From NCBI RefSeq assembly GCF_004343255.1, contig NZ_SMDD01000001.1, forward strand, positions 1,182,738-1,246,737: a DNA stretch of 64,000 nucleotides, written 5' to 3'. The position numbers and the translations under genes are program-made. Below the pieces are notes generated by a model. It ran no database searches. It saw nothing but the letters and a program-made list of their open reading frames with translations, and was not told the DNA's origin. This document shows, piece by piece, positions 53,297 through 61,430 of the stretch. Every line of letters starts with the position of its first letter. Within the stretch, counting starts at the first letter, position 1. This DNA comes from Laceyella sacchari (GTDB taxonomy: Bacteria > Bacillota > Bacilli > Thermoactinomycetales > Thermoactinomycetaceae).

Positions 53297-53775
53297 TGGT
53301 CTGTCCCCTTTAGAATGCGTGGGGTTAACCCTTGAATCATTAAGTCAAATTCATTCCCCGGCAGGTAATTGATTTGCCACTTGTCATTCTTCTTCTCTAC
53401 CCGATAGTGACCGCCTACGTTCACCTTCAACTCATTTACCCATTTGATGTGATAGACGTAAAGGTTCTCGTTCACTCGATATTCTTCCGCTACCCAATTA
53501 TCCGGGAGCGTTTCATTGTTCTGCTTCCCTTGGTTAAGCGAGAGATTGTTAAGATCAGCCAGCAACTTCGCATAATCCGGTGTGGCCAACTCCTTGATTT
53601 TGACCCCATCCTTTTGGATCTGGGCATTCTCAAACTGGATGACCACCTGATCAGGTGTGATGTCGTTCTTATCGGCTTTGTTATCCGGTAGCCAGAAGGG
53701 AAGCGTCCCCAACGATGCGGCAACAATCACCGTTGGGATCCACACTTTCGGTTTCTTTATCCATTCGGCTTTCAT
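53293..53775 (-). CDS. Membrane-anchored NTF2-like conjugation protein (160 residues)
   Basis: N-terminal helix (VWIPTVIVAASLGTLPFWL) and an extracytoplasmic domain: VVIQFENAQIQKDGVKIKEL, DYAKLLADLNNL, then WVNELKVNVGGHYRVEKKND and NYLPGNEFDLM. Strand-rich end and a helix pattern of NTF2-like proteins. It is the second of three anchored NTF2-like proteins in this operon. Function by context: channel component. Confidence 0.62.
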   Translation of the reverse strand: MKAEWIKKPKVWIPTVIVAASLGTLPFWLPDNKADKNDITPDQVVIQFENAQIQKDGVKIKELATPDYAKLLADLNNLSLNQGKQNNETLPDNWVAEEYRVNENLYVYHIKWVNELKVNVGGHYRVEKKNDKWQINYLPGNEFDLMIQGLTPRILKGTDH

Positions 53776-56270
53776 CCAACCACCCTTTCCTGTTCTAATG
53801 GGGGTGTGGTATCAAAGGCTTTGGCGAGGTTTCCGAACAGGCAGTCCAGGTACACCCGACCCACCCGACCATAGATGTCACGCATGAAGCATTCCCCTTC
53901 CTTCAACCCTTGCACGGCTTGTCGGTTTGCCTCGTTGTTCTCAATTTGAAGGATTTCAAGTGCTTGGGTGACTTCATCTTCATCCACGGTTTTAAAGACC
54001 AATTTGACCCCGATATTATTGATGAGTTGGTCCGGTACATCCGATGGGTTTTGCGTGACAAGGAGGGTACCTGCGTTCCAATACCGACCCATGCGAATGC
54101 CTTCATCCACAGCCCGTTGTCCCAAATCACTGGCTAGCGGAATCCATGCTTCTTCCCACCATATTTGTTTAAACCGGTGGCGATCCCGTTTAACGAGTTG
54201 ATTTACAAATCCGGTGATTGGAAGCATGAGCGCCTTAGACAAAATCTCCAACTCGTCATATTGTTTGGGGTCTTTTGTCCGATCTGGAATCCGAAGTTCA
54301 TCAATCTGGATGATGTTGAGAGCTTTATCTAGGCTAAGTTGATGCTCCGATGGGTTTCCATCCCCAAAGATCAATTGGGAAAAGGGGAAACTTTCGTATA
54401 ACGCTAAAGACCGATAGAGACGTTCATCCTTCTGTTTGATAAGGTTCAAAACCCCAGACATAGACGGGCGGTCGGACATCTTGACTTCTTGAATCGCTTC
54501 TTGAATGAGATGATGCCAGTCATGGGTGCGATCTACTTGCACCAGTTGCATCAAAAAGTCTTTTGCAAAAAGCGGTGCTTCCTCTCTCGGAAAGATCATA
54601 AAGGGGTCAAGCATGCCACGGTATCTAGGGTCAGAACCCAACCGAATCAATGCCACCTGCCCCTTACAACCGGGTAAATCCTCAACCCAGTTTCCGCGTT
54701 CCCCTTTACTGTCAATAAGAAGTACCTTCGCTCCCAAATGATGCATGGCCTGATAGGAAAGAAGAGCGGCACCAAACGATTTCCCAAACCCAGTCCGACC
54801 AACAATCAAGGTGGAAAGAGACTTGGTATCCAAGGTTTCGCCACCTTGTGCGGCCAACGCCTGATGGAGAAAAACGGGACGGTCAAGGTATTTGGCGGGC
54901 ATCTCTGCAGGCCCGGTATACCCGATAAACATTCCCCGTGCATCCCCTAGATGCTGAGACCCGTTGATCATCGCAGTAGCAACCATTTCTGGTTTCAGTT
55001 TCTGGTTGAAGTCTTTGACAAATTGCGTACCACCCGGCAGGAACTCATGGAACGCTAAGAACTGGTCACCGGGGGATACAAGCAGTTTCATATCGTGATT
55101 CCGGTTCTCATAGTGTCGGATAAGGGTTTGGGTTCGCTCCATCATCTTTCTTTCTGAGTCAGCATACACACAGAAGCAGGCGGTCATTTGCAAAATCGGT
55201 TCTTTGGTTTGCTTTAGGTTTTTCTCCTGCTCAACGGCTTCGAGGTAGGTTTCCTCCAGGTCTAAGTCTTGTTGCTGGCCATCTTCCCGAGTGTGCGTAA
55301 TGTGATGGGATAGCCGTCTTTTCTGCCGACCAAGTAGTTCCGTTGCTTGCTGATGCGGAATCACCTTAATCCGAATACTCAGATCAACCGGGAATGGTAG
55401 GGATTGAAGCCAATATGCCCATTCCTCACCGGGAAAAATGAGATCATCCGGCATATAGGAGAGATACAGAAACTGCATCCATCCTTCTTTGATCTCTCCC
55501 TCATGGAACTGCTTTACTTTCACATGATGGGAAGAAACTTCATACTCCCCATTCATGAGAAGTTCAATGTCCTTCTGATTAGGACGGATGACTTCATGTC
55601 CATTCATTTCAAAGGCTTCGGCTCGTGGCTTCCATGAGTTAGAACCGCGCGGTTCCCCAATCCCCCGGAATGCGCTATGTTGAATCAGGACTTGGAGGTC
55701 ATGGACGGTGACGCGTTGAACGGGAAGGCATCCGTACAAGTCTTGATAAATCTGAATCTCTCTATCCTGATAGGCCGTCAACTCTTCATCTAAAATGTCA
55801 TAGGGTTCAATACCGGCCGTATAGTATATTAATCGACGCAAGTCTTTAAACTGAAAGCGAAGTTGTTTCTTTAGTTGTCTGCGTGTGGAATGGGCTTTTG
55901 TCCGGTTTAATCTCAATCCAATGAAGATTCGTTGATCTGTGGGGCGCTTCTGTTTCTTAACCAGCACTTTTGTCATCTCGTCGATATAATGGATGCCTTG
56001 TTTGGTCATCGCCCCTTCAGGCACGTCTTTTTTTAACTTCTCTTGATGCGCTTCGATGTCAAAGAATCTCGGAATCATCAACAGGTGCATGTCATTCTCG
56101 AACTTGCGGAGCACATGCATCCAAGATTGACGAAGCTGTTTCTTTTCGCTTGGTGATCGGTACGTATAGTTGACCTTCGGGACTTCATAGTATGCCCACA
56201 CTTGGTCGTTGTTCGTAAACACAAGGTTTCCCTCGATATGCCGAACAGGGAAAATAACCGACTTTCTCAT
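53772..56270 (-). CDS. VirB4/TraE-type conjugation ATPase
   Basis: An 832-residue ATPase. N-terminal part begins RKSVIFPVRHIEGNLVF and YEVPKVNYTYRS; the motor has Walker A VGRTGFGKSFGAALL near residue 490, an IQIDELRIPDR region near 655, and KQIWWEEAWIPLASDLGQRA near 700 (Walker B-like with E-E). It powers assembly and substrate passage. AAGGAGG is seven bases before ATG 56270, which overlaps the previous TAA as TAATG. Confidence 0.9.
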   Translation of the reverse strand: MRKSVIFPVRHIEGNLVFTNNDQVWAYYEVPKVNYTYRSPSEKKQLRQSWMHVLRKFENDMHLLMIPRFFDIEAHQEKLKKDVPEGAMTKQGIHYIDEMTKVLVKKQKRPTDQRIFIGLRLNRTKAHSTRRQLKKQLRFQFKDLRRLIYYTAGIEPYDILDEELTAYQDREIQIYQDLYGCLPVQRVTVHDLQVLIQHSAFRGIGEPRGSNSWKPRAEAFEMNGHEVIRPNQKDIELLMNGEYEVSSHHVKVKQFHEGEIKEGWMQFLYLSYMPDDLIFPGEEWAYWLQSLPFPVDLSIRIKVIPHQQATELLGRQKRRLSHHITHTREDGQQQDLDLEETYLEAVEQEKNLKQTKEPILQMTACFCVYADSERKMMERTQTLIRHYENRNHDMKLLVSPGDQFLAFHEFLPGGTQFVKDFNQKLKPEMVATAMINGSQHLGDARGMFIGYTGPAEMPAKYLDRPVFLHQALAAQGGETLDTKSLSTLIVGRTGFGKSFGAALLSYQAMHHLGAKVLLIDSKGERGNWVEDLPGCKGQVALIRLGSDPRYRGMLDPFMIFPREEAPLFAKDFLMQLVQVDRTHDWHHLIQEAIQEVKMSDRPSMSGVLNLIKQKDERLYRSLALYESFPFSQLIFGDGNPSEHQLSLDKALNIIQIDELRIPDRTKDPKQYDELEILSKALMLPITGFVNQLVKRDRHRFKQIWWEEAWIPLASDLGQRAVDEGIRMGRYWNAGTLLVTQNPSDVPDQLINNIGVKLVFKTVDEDEVTQALEILQIENNEANRQAVQGLKEGECFMRDIYGRVGRVYLDCLFGNLAKAFDTTPPLEQERVVG

Positions 56271-56674
56271 TACGCTTCCTCCTTTCTTCGTTCTTCTAAT
56301 CGGATGGTATAGGTGGTTCCAAACTCATAGATGGTGGGTTCCTCAATCTCCTGATACGGTGAAACGCGTTTGGGACGGAACCAATGGGAAAGCATGGTCA
56401 AGGCATAGCTTTCTGGTGTCTTCCCGTGAGTCTTCAAGTTTTGCAGTACAGCAGTGAGAACAGTGGGAAGAATGAGATACGTTATACACCATCCATTCTC
56501 AATTTGATCGATTAACCAAACCGGAGAAAATGGGATCTGTCCAATACCAATTAGGATTGTTTCAATTGCTAAAAAGTAAAAAGGGGTTCTCTTGGATACC
56601 CCCCTTGGGATGGTGATTGGCCCGATCTTATACCATTTGTCTTCCCGATCAAGGATTTTACTGAGATTCTTCAT
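56270..56674 (-). CDS. Small membrane protein, PrgI/TcpE-like
   Basis: A 134-residue protein from the ATG at 56674 (AGGTG six bases upstream). It has a basic N-terminus (KNLSKILDREDKWYKIG), two membrane helices (YFLAIETILIGIGQIPF, WCITYLILPTVLTAVL) and a C-terminal part with HGKTPESYALTMLSHWFRPK. This is the PrgI/TcpE-type layout, a short protein encoded before VirB4 in Gram-positive conjugation operons. Confidence 0.72.
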   Translation of the reverse strand: MKNLSKILDREDKWYKIGPITIPRGVSKRTPFYFLAIETILIGIGQIPFSPVWLIDQIENGWCITYLILPTVLTAVLQNLKTHGKTPESYALTMLSHWFRPKRVSPYQEIEEPTIYEFGTTYTIRLEERRKEEA

Positions 56675-56918
56675 TGGTGACACCTGACTTTTTATCAGTC
56701 AAGATTTCGTTGTTGGCTGTATCTTTGATCTTGTTAACAACTTGATAACCGCTAAAGATGAAAATGGCTGCAATCACGGTCCAAAAGATCTTTTTCCCCA
56801 TCCCAGCTTCATTATCGGAAGCGTAGAGCGAAAGGAATTTCACAGCGATAATGGCTACAAAGATGGAACCGACAATAGCGATGACTAACTCGGTGCCATT
56901 ATTAACAACATCCTTCAT
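56658..56918 (-). CDS. Small two-helix protein, VirB2/TcpD-like
   Basis: ATG 56918 lies seven bases after GGAGGG, so the 86-residue form is used rather than the frame opening at 56960. Two membrane helices are visible (VIAIVGSIFVAIIAVKF and FWTVIAAIFIFSGYQVV), with a loop between of YASDNEAGMGKK. The layout fits a pilin-like VirB2 or TcpD-like protein; the N-terminus lacks a cleavable signal. Confidence 0.65.
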   Translation of the reverse strand: MKDVVNNGTELVIAIVGSIFVAIIAVKFLSLYASDNEAGMGKKIFWTVIAAIFIFSGYQVVNKIKDTANNEILTDKKSGVTNEESQ

Positions 56919-56932
56919 GCGTGTTCCCTCCC

Positions 56933-57835
56933 TTAATGGTTTAGTGTGGTTACGAACCAACGCCCTTTCTCTTCGATTAATTCCACGGTATAGGGATATG
57001 TTACTTCCATGTCCGTATCCGTTTCTTTCATCCGAACCAAGACGTTTGCCATGTAGGAGGTGTTCCCTTGACTCACCACTTCTACTTGTTCCAGTTCAAC
57101 AAATCGCATGGAACCGTTGTAGCCATGGAGGGTTTTTTCCATTCTGGTGAGATACTGAATCTCACTATCTTTCCCTTCGGCAAACACTTTAAAGAAGCTA
57201 TCCAGTGCGGTTTCGATCTGATCACGCACCTCAGAAGGAACCGATTGCCCTGGCATTGATTCTCTCTTCCATGCATCCTTGGGCTTGGTCGGTTCTGGCA
57301 CAAGATATGGCGTGTCAATCACTACGAACTGACTCGCGCTTTGCGCCTTAATGGGAACCGCAAGGATTTGACGTTTATAAAAGTCCTTTTTCTCATCTTT
57401 GGGGTTGTAGTAGTTCACTATCGCGTGAACATAGATAATGCTTCGATGTCCCCCTAGAGAAATGGCATTGCCGGCATGTTCCACTTCTGGTCTTGCGGTA
57501 TGCGTAAGGGACGAGAATGATATCCCTGCTTGCGGATCCATTCCCGCTGCTAAATAGGGTTCCAACCGTTTCGCCCGTTGCTCTTCTTTGCCTATCGTCC
57601 ATTTAAAGTAATCATGGGCAAAGGAAGCGGCAAACGCTTTTGCATTCCCCGACACTTCCCACTCTTCCGTCTTTTCAGCAGAAACCATGGACTGTGCAGA
57701 GGAAATATTAAACTCGCCGGTTGCCCATAACCCAATAGCGGCCGTACTCGTTACCGTGCTGGTTACTAGTAGTCCCCAGATAGCCATTTTCTTAAATTGA
57801 AGCGGCTTAGTTGATGGGGGAAAAGGTTTCTTCAA
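56933..57835 (-). CDS. TcpC-like conjugation protein (300 residues)
   Basis: A membrane helix (IWGLLVTSTVTSTAAIGLWA) is followed by two NTF2-like domains: SGNAKAFAASFAHDYFKWTI, then HRSIIYVHAIVNYYNP, and later QIETALDSFFKVFAEGKDSE and SYMANVLVRMKETDTDMEV. This is the TcpC (ConC/OrfG13-like) layout of ICE and pCW3-type transfer systems. It leads the densely overlapping transfer operon on this strand. Confidence 0.8.
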   Translation of the reverse strand: MKKPFPPSTKPLQFKKMAIWGLLVTSTVTSTAAIGLWATGEFNISSAQSMVSAEKTEEWEVSGNAKAFAASFAHDYFKWTIGKEEQRAKRLEPYLAAGMDPQAGISFSSLTHTARPEVEHAGNAISLGGHRSIIYVHAIVNYYNPKDEKKDFYKRQILAVPIKAQSASQFVVIDTPYLVPEPTKPKDAWKRESMPGQSVPSEVRDQIETALDSFFKVFAEGKDSEIQYLTRMEKTLHGYNGSMRFVELEQVEVVSQGNTSYMANVLVRMKETDTDMEVTYPYTVELIEEKGRWFVTTLNH

Positions 57836-57953
57836 TGGTTAATCCTCCCTTCTAAACCAACTGAAATCAGTCGAAAACCCATTATTTAAGCGTATTCATA
57901 TAGATTCTAACCCAGAAGACGTAGCTTAATCAATAGATGGATATTAAAAAACA

Positions 57954-58397
57954 TCAATGTTTTTTCCTCTTTTTTCTTCGTCTAAGATCAGGATCGTCAA
58001 AAATTTTAAACCATTCTTCCACTGGGGCGAGCCACTGGCCATTCTCCATTCTTGGCCAAGCGTATTGGTTCTGGATGGCACGTCTTCCTAACTCCAGTGC
58101 CCAAGCATGTGAAATGCCTTTTAACCGTGCGGCCTTGGTACAAGCGATACACTCTTTTGTAGTTGCTGTTTCTTTTGCAGGAGCGACGCCAACCCGTTTT
58201 CTTTTCTTCCTTAATCGTTTTCCTGGCGGGTTAAAGATGATTCGCCACTCTTCCCATGTCGCTTCCCAGGGTTGCCCGCGTTTCACCGGAAACGGATTCC
58301 CTGATTGAACGCTTTTTCTCGCAAGTTCAGCAGCATAACTTGGTTCTAACCCAAACGCTTTGGCCGCCTTCTGCAAAGGTATGTACTTTTGACTCAC
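57954..58397 (-). CDS. Tandem-HTH protein (two excisionase-like units)
   Basis: A GTG at 58397 follows AAGGAGGTGCACCA. The 147-residue protein repeats one unit twice: YIPLQKAAKAFGLEPSYAAE ... GNPFPVKRG with W, and CTKAARLKGISHAWALELG ... QYAWPRMENGQW. Between are basic residues (RLRKKRKRVG). Units resemble MerR/excisionase-like winged HTH domains. The nearby 45-residue protein at 58568 has the same unit once. Role: probably DNA binding in element regulation. Confidence 0.65.
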   Translation of the reverse strand: MSQKYIPLQKAAKAFGLEPSYAAELARKSVQSGNPFPVKRGQPWEATWEEWRIIFNPPGKRLRKKRKRVGVAPAKETATTKECIACTKAARLKGISHAWALELGRRAIQNQYAWPRMENGQWLAPVEEWFKIFDDPDLRRRKKRKKH

Positions 58398-58567
58398 TGG
58401 TGCACCTCCTTACTCAAAATCACTATAAGTTTCCATCAACTTCATACTGTTTGTCCACTGATAGAGAAACAATAAAGAGGCTTGTAGCAAGCCTCAAAAT
58501 GACCATCTGATTAAGTTTTTTCCATGAAGTTTATTATTAGCCTGTTCGTGCCGATTTCATTATTCAT

Positions 58568-58705
58568 CTAACCATTTAAAGGACTTTCCTGCTTGATCTG
58601 CCAAGGATAATTTGCACGTTTGGCCAAACGTGCTAATCGGCAAACATAAGAGTTTGTCTTCCCGATCCTTTTCGCAAACTCTTTTGCCGGAATCAAATCA
58701 TCCAC
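58568..58705 (-). CDS. 45-residue single-unit HTH protein
   Basis: Too short for the supplied ORF list but well supported: AAGGAGGTG followed five bases later by GTG (58705) opens DDLIPAKEFAKRIGKTNSYV then CRLARLAKRANYPWQIK and stops at TAG (58568-58570). The middle is a short HTH like the units of the tandem-HTH protein upstream in the numbering (57954-58397), in the same orientation. It may be a regulator or excisionase of the element. Confidence 0.7.
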   Translation of the reverse strand: MDDLIPAKEFAKRIGKTNSYVCRLARLAKRANYPWQIKQESPLNG

Positions 58706-58767
58706 CGCGACACCTCCTTCTAAATAGATAAAAATAGTGTCCAATATTTTTTGGCGCTTTGCAAATG

Positions 58768-58788
58768 AAAAAGGCCCCAGTGGGGCCT
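58768..58788 (-). terminator. Terminator of the repetitive-tail membrane protein gene
   Basis: AGGCCCC / GGGGCCT with loop of three; on the minus strand followed by TTTTTCATTT. Confidence 0.85.
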
Positions 58789-58800
58789 AACTTAACTTGT

Positions 58801-60255
58801 TCACGGTTGACTAGCAATTGGTGCACTGGTGTTTTCATCTACTGGCGATTCCTCTGGTGAATCTTTCGCTGGAGAAATTTCCTCTTGGCTGGTGACTGCG
58901 CTTTCTTCACCAGCGACTGGAGCTGGTGATTTTACATCATCAACTGGAGAAATTTCATCGCTGGTGGCTGGAGGTATTTTTTCTCCAGTGGCTGGAGCTG
59001 GAGATTTTTCATCAACTGGAGAAATCTCCTCTCCACCCGGTGCTGGGGTTGGAGATTTATTTTCACCAGCTTGTTCTGGTGACGCTGGTGATTTGTTTTC
59101 ACCAGCAGGTGATAGGCCATCCTCCAGCAGACCTTCTTTTATCAATTGATCGATTTTCTCCAAAGCACACTTTGCATGATTTTCTCTACAATCAGCTTCC
59201 TTCATGAGACGTCCACGTCCGCAATTAGCTCTCCCTTCAGTTCTGACAATCTTCTTAGCAACCTCAATAATGCGCGCAATTTCAGCATCCCGATCCTTCA
59301 TGGATACCACCTTTTCGCTAGCGTTGGTGTTCTTCCGACTGGTGGTTTTCTTTTTACCAGTGGTGCTGGAGCCTTTGCTGGTGATTTTCTTTTTGCTGGT
59401 GGCCGTACTGGTGATATTGCCGCTGGTGACTTTATCGCTGGTGGTGCTGGTGGCGATTTTTACGCTGGAGTTTTTATTGCTGGCGATCTGGTGGCTGGTG
59501 GTTTCTTCAGGTGGAATTGGTGTTTTTTCTCCAGGCATTTCGTTGGAACTGGTGACTGATTGACTGGTGGAAATACCACCAGCAGATGCTGGTGTTGGTG
59601 ATTGATTTTCACCAGACGGTTCGCTGGAGCTGGTGACATCTTTTTCCCGCCAGAAGCACAACCGATCCCACCATGGAACTTTTTTCCCACGCCGATCTTC
59701 CTTCTTAGCTCGTCGGTCTTCCTTTTTGAACTGATACGCCAACACGCCCTTCATCACAAGAAGGAGACATGGCATACTGACTCCGATCGCTTTTGCAAGT
59801 TTCGTGTCAGCCATTCCCGTGTAGTTTGAAGTGACCACAAAAGCGAACCCTGCGAGAAACCCGAGCCACGGCATGACCCCTTGTTTTTTTCCGTTTTTAT
59901 AAGCACTTTGGATGACCTGTGAGCAATACACGAACAGCAACTCAAACACTCCCACAGCAACCCATGCGTCAATACCATAGTATCCAACTCTCACACAAAG
60001 TTTGTATGAGTGATGAACGGACAGGTAGATGATACCAGCCATCAGCAACAGATTTACCAAGATCATGATCGACTGGCCGATCCGTTTCCATGTCGCCATC
60101 GCAGTTCGTCCAATCCATGTAAAAAGCGTACGGTACATTGGAACGAAGTCACCAATCAAGTCAAAGAACGAGTAAAGCTTCAAGACAACCTTGTTCGGCT
60201 TCCGCTTATGCCCCCATCTAACCCACCGTTCTTGTTGCAAGTCAGCTGTTGTCAT
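58801..60255 (-). CDS. Membrane protein (SpdB/DUF2637-like) with repetitive SP-rich tail
   Basis: A 484-residue protein. Residues 1-190 carry about five hydrophobic helices (SIMILVNLLLMAGIIYL, WVAVGVFELLFVYCSQVI, WLGFLAGFAFVVTSNYTG), a layout like DUF2637/SpdB plasmid-transfer proteins. A basic stretch follows (KKEDRRAKKEDRRGKK), then a Ser/Thr-rich low-complexity region, a small helical domain (DAEIARIIEVAKKIVRTEG, LEKIDQLIKEGLL) and a tail of repeats such as AGENKSP, GEEISP and DEISP. The DNA encodes many near-identical CTGG-type units. A plasmid-spread or transfer role is inferred. Confidence 0.6.
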   Translation of the reverse strand: MTTADLQQERWVRWGHKRKPNKVVLKLYSFFDLIGDFVPMYRTLFTWIGRTAMATWKRIGQSIMILVNLLLMAGIIYLSVHHSYKLCVRVGYYGIDAWVAVGVFELLFVYCSQVIQSAYKNGKKQGVMPWLGFLAGFAFVVTSNYTGMADTKLAKAIGVSMPCLLLVMKGVLAYQFKKEDRRAKKEDRRGKKVPWWDRLCFWREKDVTSSSEPSGENQSPTPASAGGISTSQSVTSSNEMPGEKTPIPPEETTSHQIASNKNSSVKIATSTTSDKVTSGNITSTATSKKKITSKGSSTTGKKKTTSRKNTNASEKVVSMKDRDAEIARIIEVAKKIVRTEGRANCGRGRLMKEADCRENHAKCALEKIDQLIKEGLLEDGLSPAGENKSPASPEQAGENKSPTPAPGGEEISPVDEKSPAPATGEKIPPATSDEISPVDDVKSPAPVAGEESAVTSQEEISPAKDSPEESPVDENTSAPIASQP

Positions 60256-60363
60256 GCTGCATCACCACCTAAGTTGTTTTGCCAATAAACCAGCGCGTCG
60301 AGTCTTCTATTCGGTTGTTGGATGTGGTACACTTTGATCTGAATCCTTTCTTCATGGGATTTT

Positions 60364-60416
60364 TGGCTCTCTGGTGACGTGTCCAAACAGCTTCGCCAGG
60401 GAGCCGTTTATTTTTT
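60364..60416 (+). terminator. Orphan plus-strand terminator-like hairpin
   Basis: GGCTCTCTGG / CCAGGGAGCC (one G-U) with T-rich tail GTTTATTTTTTATT on the plus strand, where no plus-strand gene is seen. It may end an antisense or small RNA starting near 60340. Confidence 0.4.
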
Positions 60417-60417
60417 A

Positions 60418-60656
60418 TTACGGAAGCTTCCGTCCTGTTAGCCTTTCCATTCCAGCTTTCGTAACTAACCATATCTTCCCGCTTTTCCTAAACTCATTGG
60501 GAAGAAATTTTTTACCCGTATATGTAGGATCGCTGGAACGATTACACCATTGGGTTACTGTATTTTCGGAAAGCCCCCACTTTTCTGCTGCCTCCCTTGA
60601 TGTATAAACTTCAGAAAGTGGGGATACTACTCCCCCAATCGATCTTTAAATTCCAT
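60418..60656 (-). pseudogene. Small HTH gene with an apparent frameshift near its start
   Basis: A strong site AAAGGAGGTG sits seven bases before ATG 60656, which reads MEFKDRLGE and stops at TAG (60627-60629). The adjacent frame continues as GVVSPLSEVYTSREAAEKWG, LSENTVTQWCNRSSDPT, TGKKFLPNEFRKSGKIW and LVTKAGMERLTGRKLP, and ends at TAA 60418-60420: a typical excisionase-like HTH protein that lacks its own start. A run of five G (minus strand, 60632-60636) is where one extra base would join the frames. Either a recent indel, a sequencing error or a programmed shift is possible. Confidence 0.68.
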
Positions 60657-60809
60657 TTCAGCACACCTCCTTTGTATTGTTTTCATTACATTATTATACG
60701 GTACGATTGTATTATTTGCAATACAATTTTCTAAAAAATATAACTATACCTATGCAAACAACCTCCCCTAATTAATTAGAGGAGGTCCTATGTTTAAATT
60801 TGATACGAG

Positions 60810-61430
60810 TTATCTCTTCTTGTTTTTCATAGCAATCTTGCTTGGATCTGGAATTCCCAACTCATCCAAATGCTTTGTGACTGCTTCTAAGACAATTTCC
60901 CTTTCGTACTGATCCGTAAGGGCGGCAGCAACTTTGAGCCTTTTTGCCACGGAAGACGGGAAATCGAACGTCTTCTTTTCTACAGATTCCCTTATTCCTG
61001 TATTTGCATTTTTCTGTGGAGCTGGGTTGTTGGTTTTACGTATACCTGTATTTCTGGGTTTGCTCTGTTCCTTCTTCACAGGTTCCTGTGTTACTGTAAT
61101 TACAGGTTCTTGGGAATCTAGTAATACATTTTCCTGTATTCCTGTATTTACAGGAGCCTGTAATTTTGTATTTATGTCTTCCTGTATTTCTATATTTACA
61201 TCTTTCTGCGAATCTTTATCCCTGTTTTTCTGGTTTTCAGTAAATACAGGAATATTATTTCCCTCATTTACAGGAATCTGTGTTTTTGTATTTACTTCTT
61301 TATGGTTTTGTTCTTTTGCATATTCCTGTATACCTGTATTTACAGGTTCCTGTATTGCTGTTTTTTCGGGTTTCCGGGATTTTTTGGGGATGCCTTCCAA
61401 CAGGTCTTCAAATAGTTTCTTTTTGGACAC
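60810..61430 (-). CDS. Partner of ParA with NTGIQE-type repeats and C-terminal RHH-like domain
   Basis: The frame opens at a TTG 61436, with AAGGAG four bases away; GTG 61430 is ten bases away, and I use it. The first 130 residues are repeats around NTGIQE, VNTKTQIPV, VNIEIQEDI, VNTGIQEN; the last 60 (FDFPSSVAKRLKVAAALTDQ, YEREIVLEAVTKHLDELG) look like a ribbon-helix-helix/ParG-type DNA-binding domain. It overlaps the parA gene end and is its probable adaptor, binding a partition site. The encoding DNA contains many TTCCTGTATTT-type units, also found in the parA control region. Confidence 0.6.
   Translation of the reverse strand: MSKKKLFEDLLEGIPKKSRKPEKTAIQEPVNTGIQEYAKEQNHKEVNTKTQIPVNEGNNIPVFTENQKNRDKDSQKDVNIEIQEDINTKLQAPVNTGIQENVLLDSQEPVITVTQEPVKKEQSKPRNTGIRKTNNPAPQKNANTGIRESVEKKTFDFPSSVAKRLKVAAALTDQYEREIVLEAVTKHLDELGIPDPSKIAMKNKKR
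60990..61345 (+). repeat. TTCCTGTATTT-type repeats inside the parA partner gene
   Basis: Units of (T)TCCTGTATT and the palindrome CCTGTATTTACAGG occur around 60995, 61043, 61082, 61130, 61141, 61175, 61280 and 61322. On the coding strand they are AATACAGGAATACAGGAA. Confidence 0.75.

Noticed and set aside
53657..54950. Plus-strand ORFs over the VirB4 gene
   Set aside because: They are antisense shadows of a strongly conserved ATPase gene.
60990..61345. CRISPR array (repeated TTCCTGTATTT units)
   Set aside because: Units are short, irregularly spaced and lie in frame within a coding gene; there are no spacers or cas genes.
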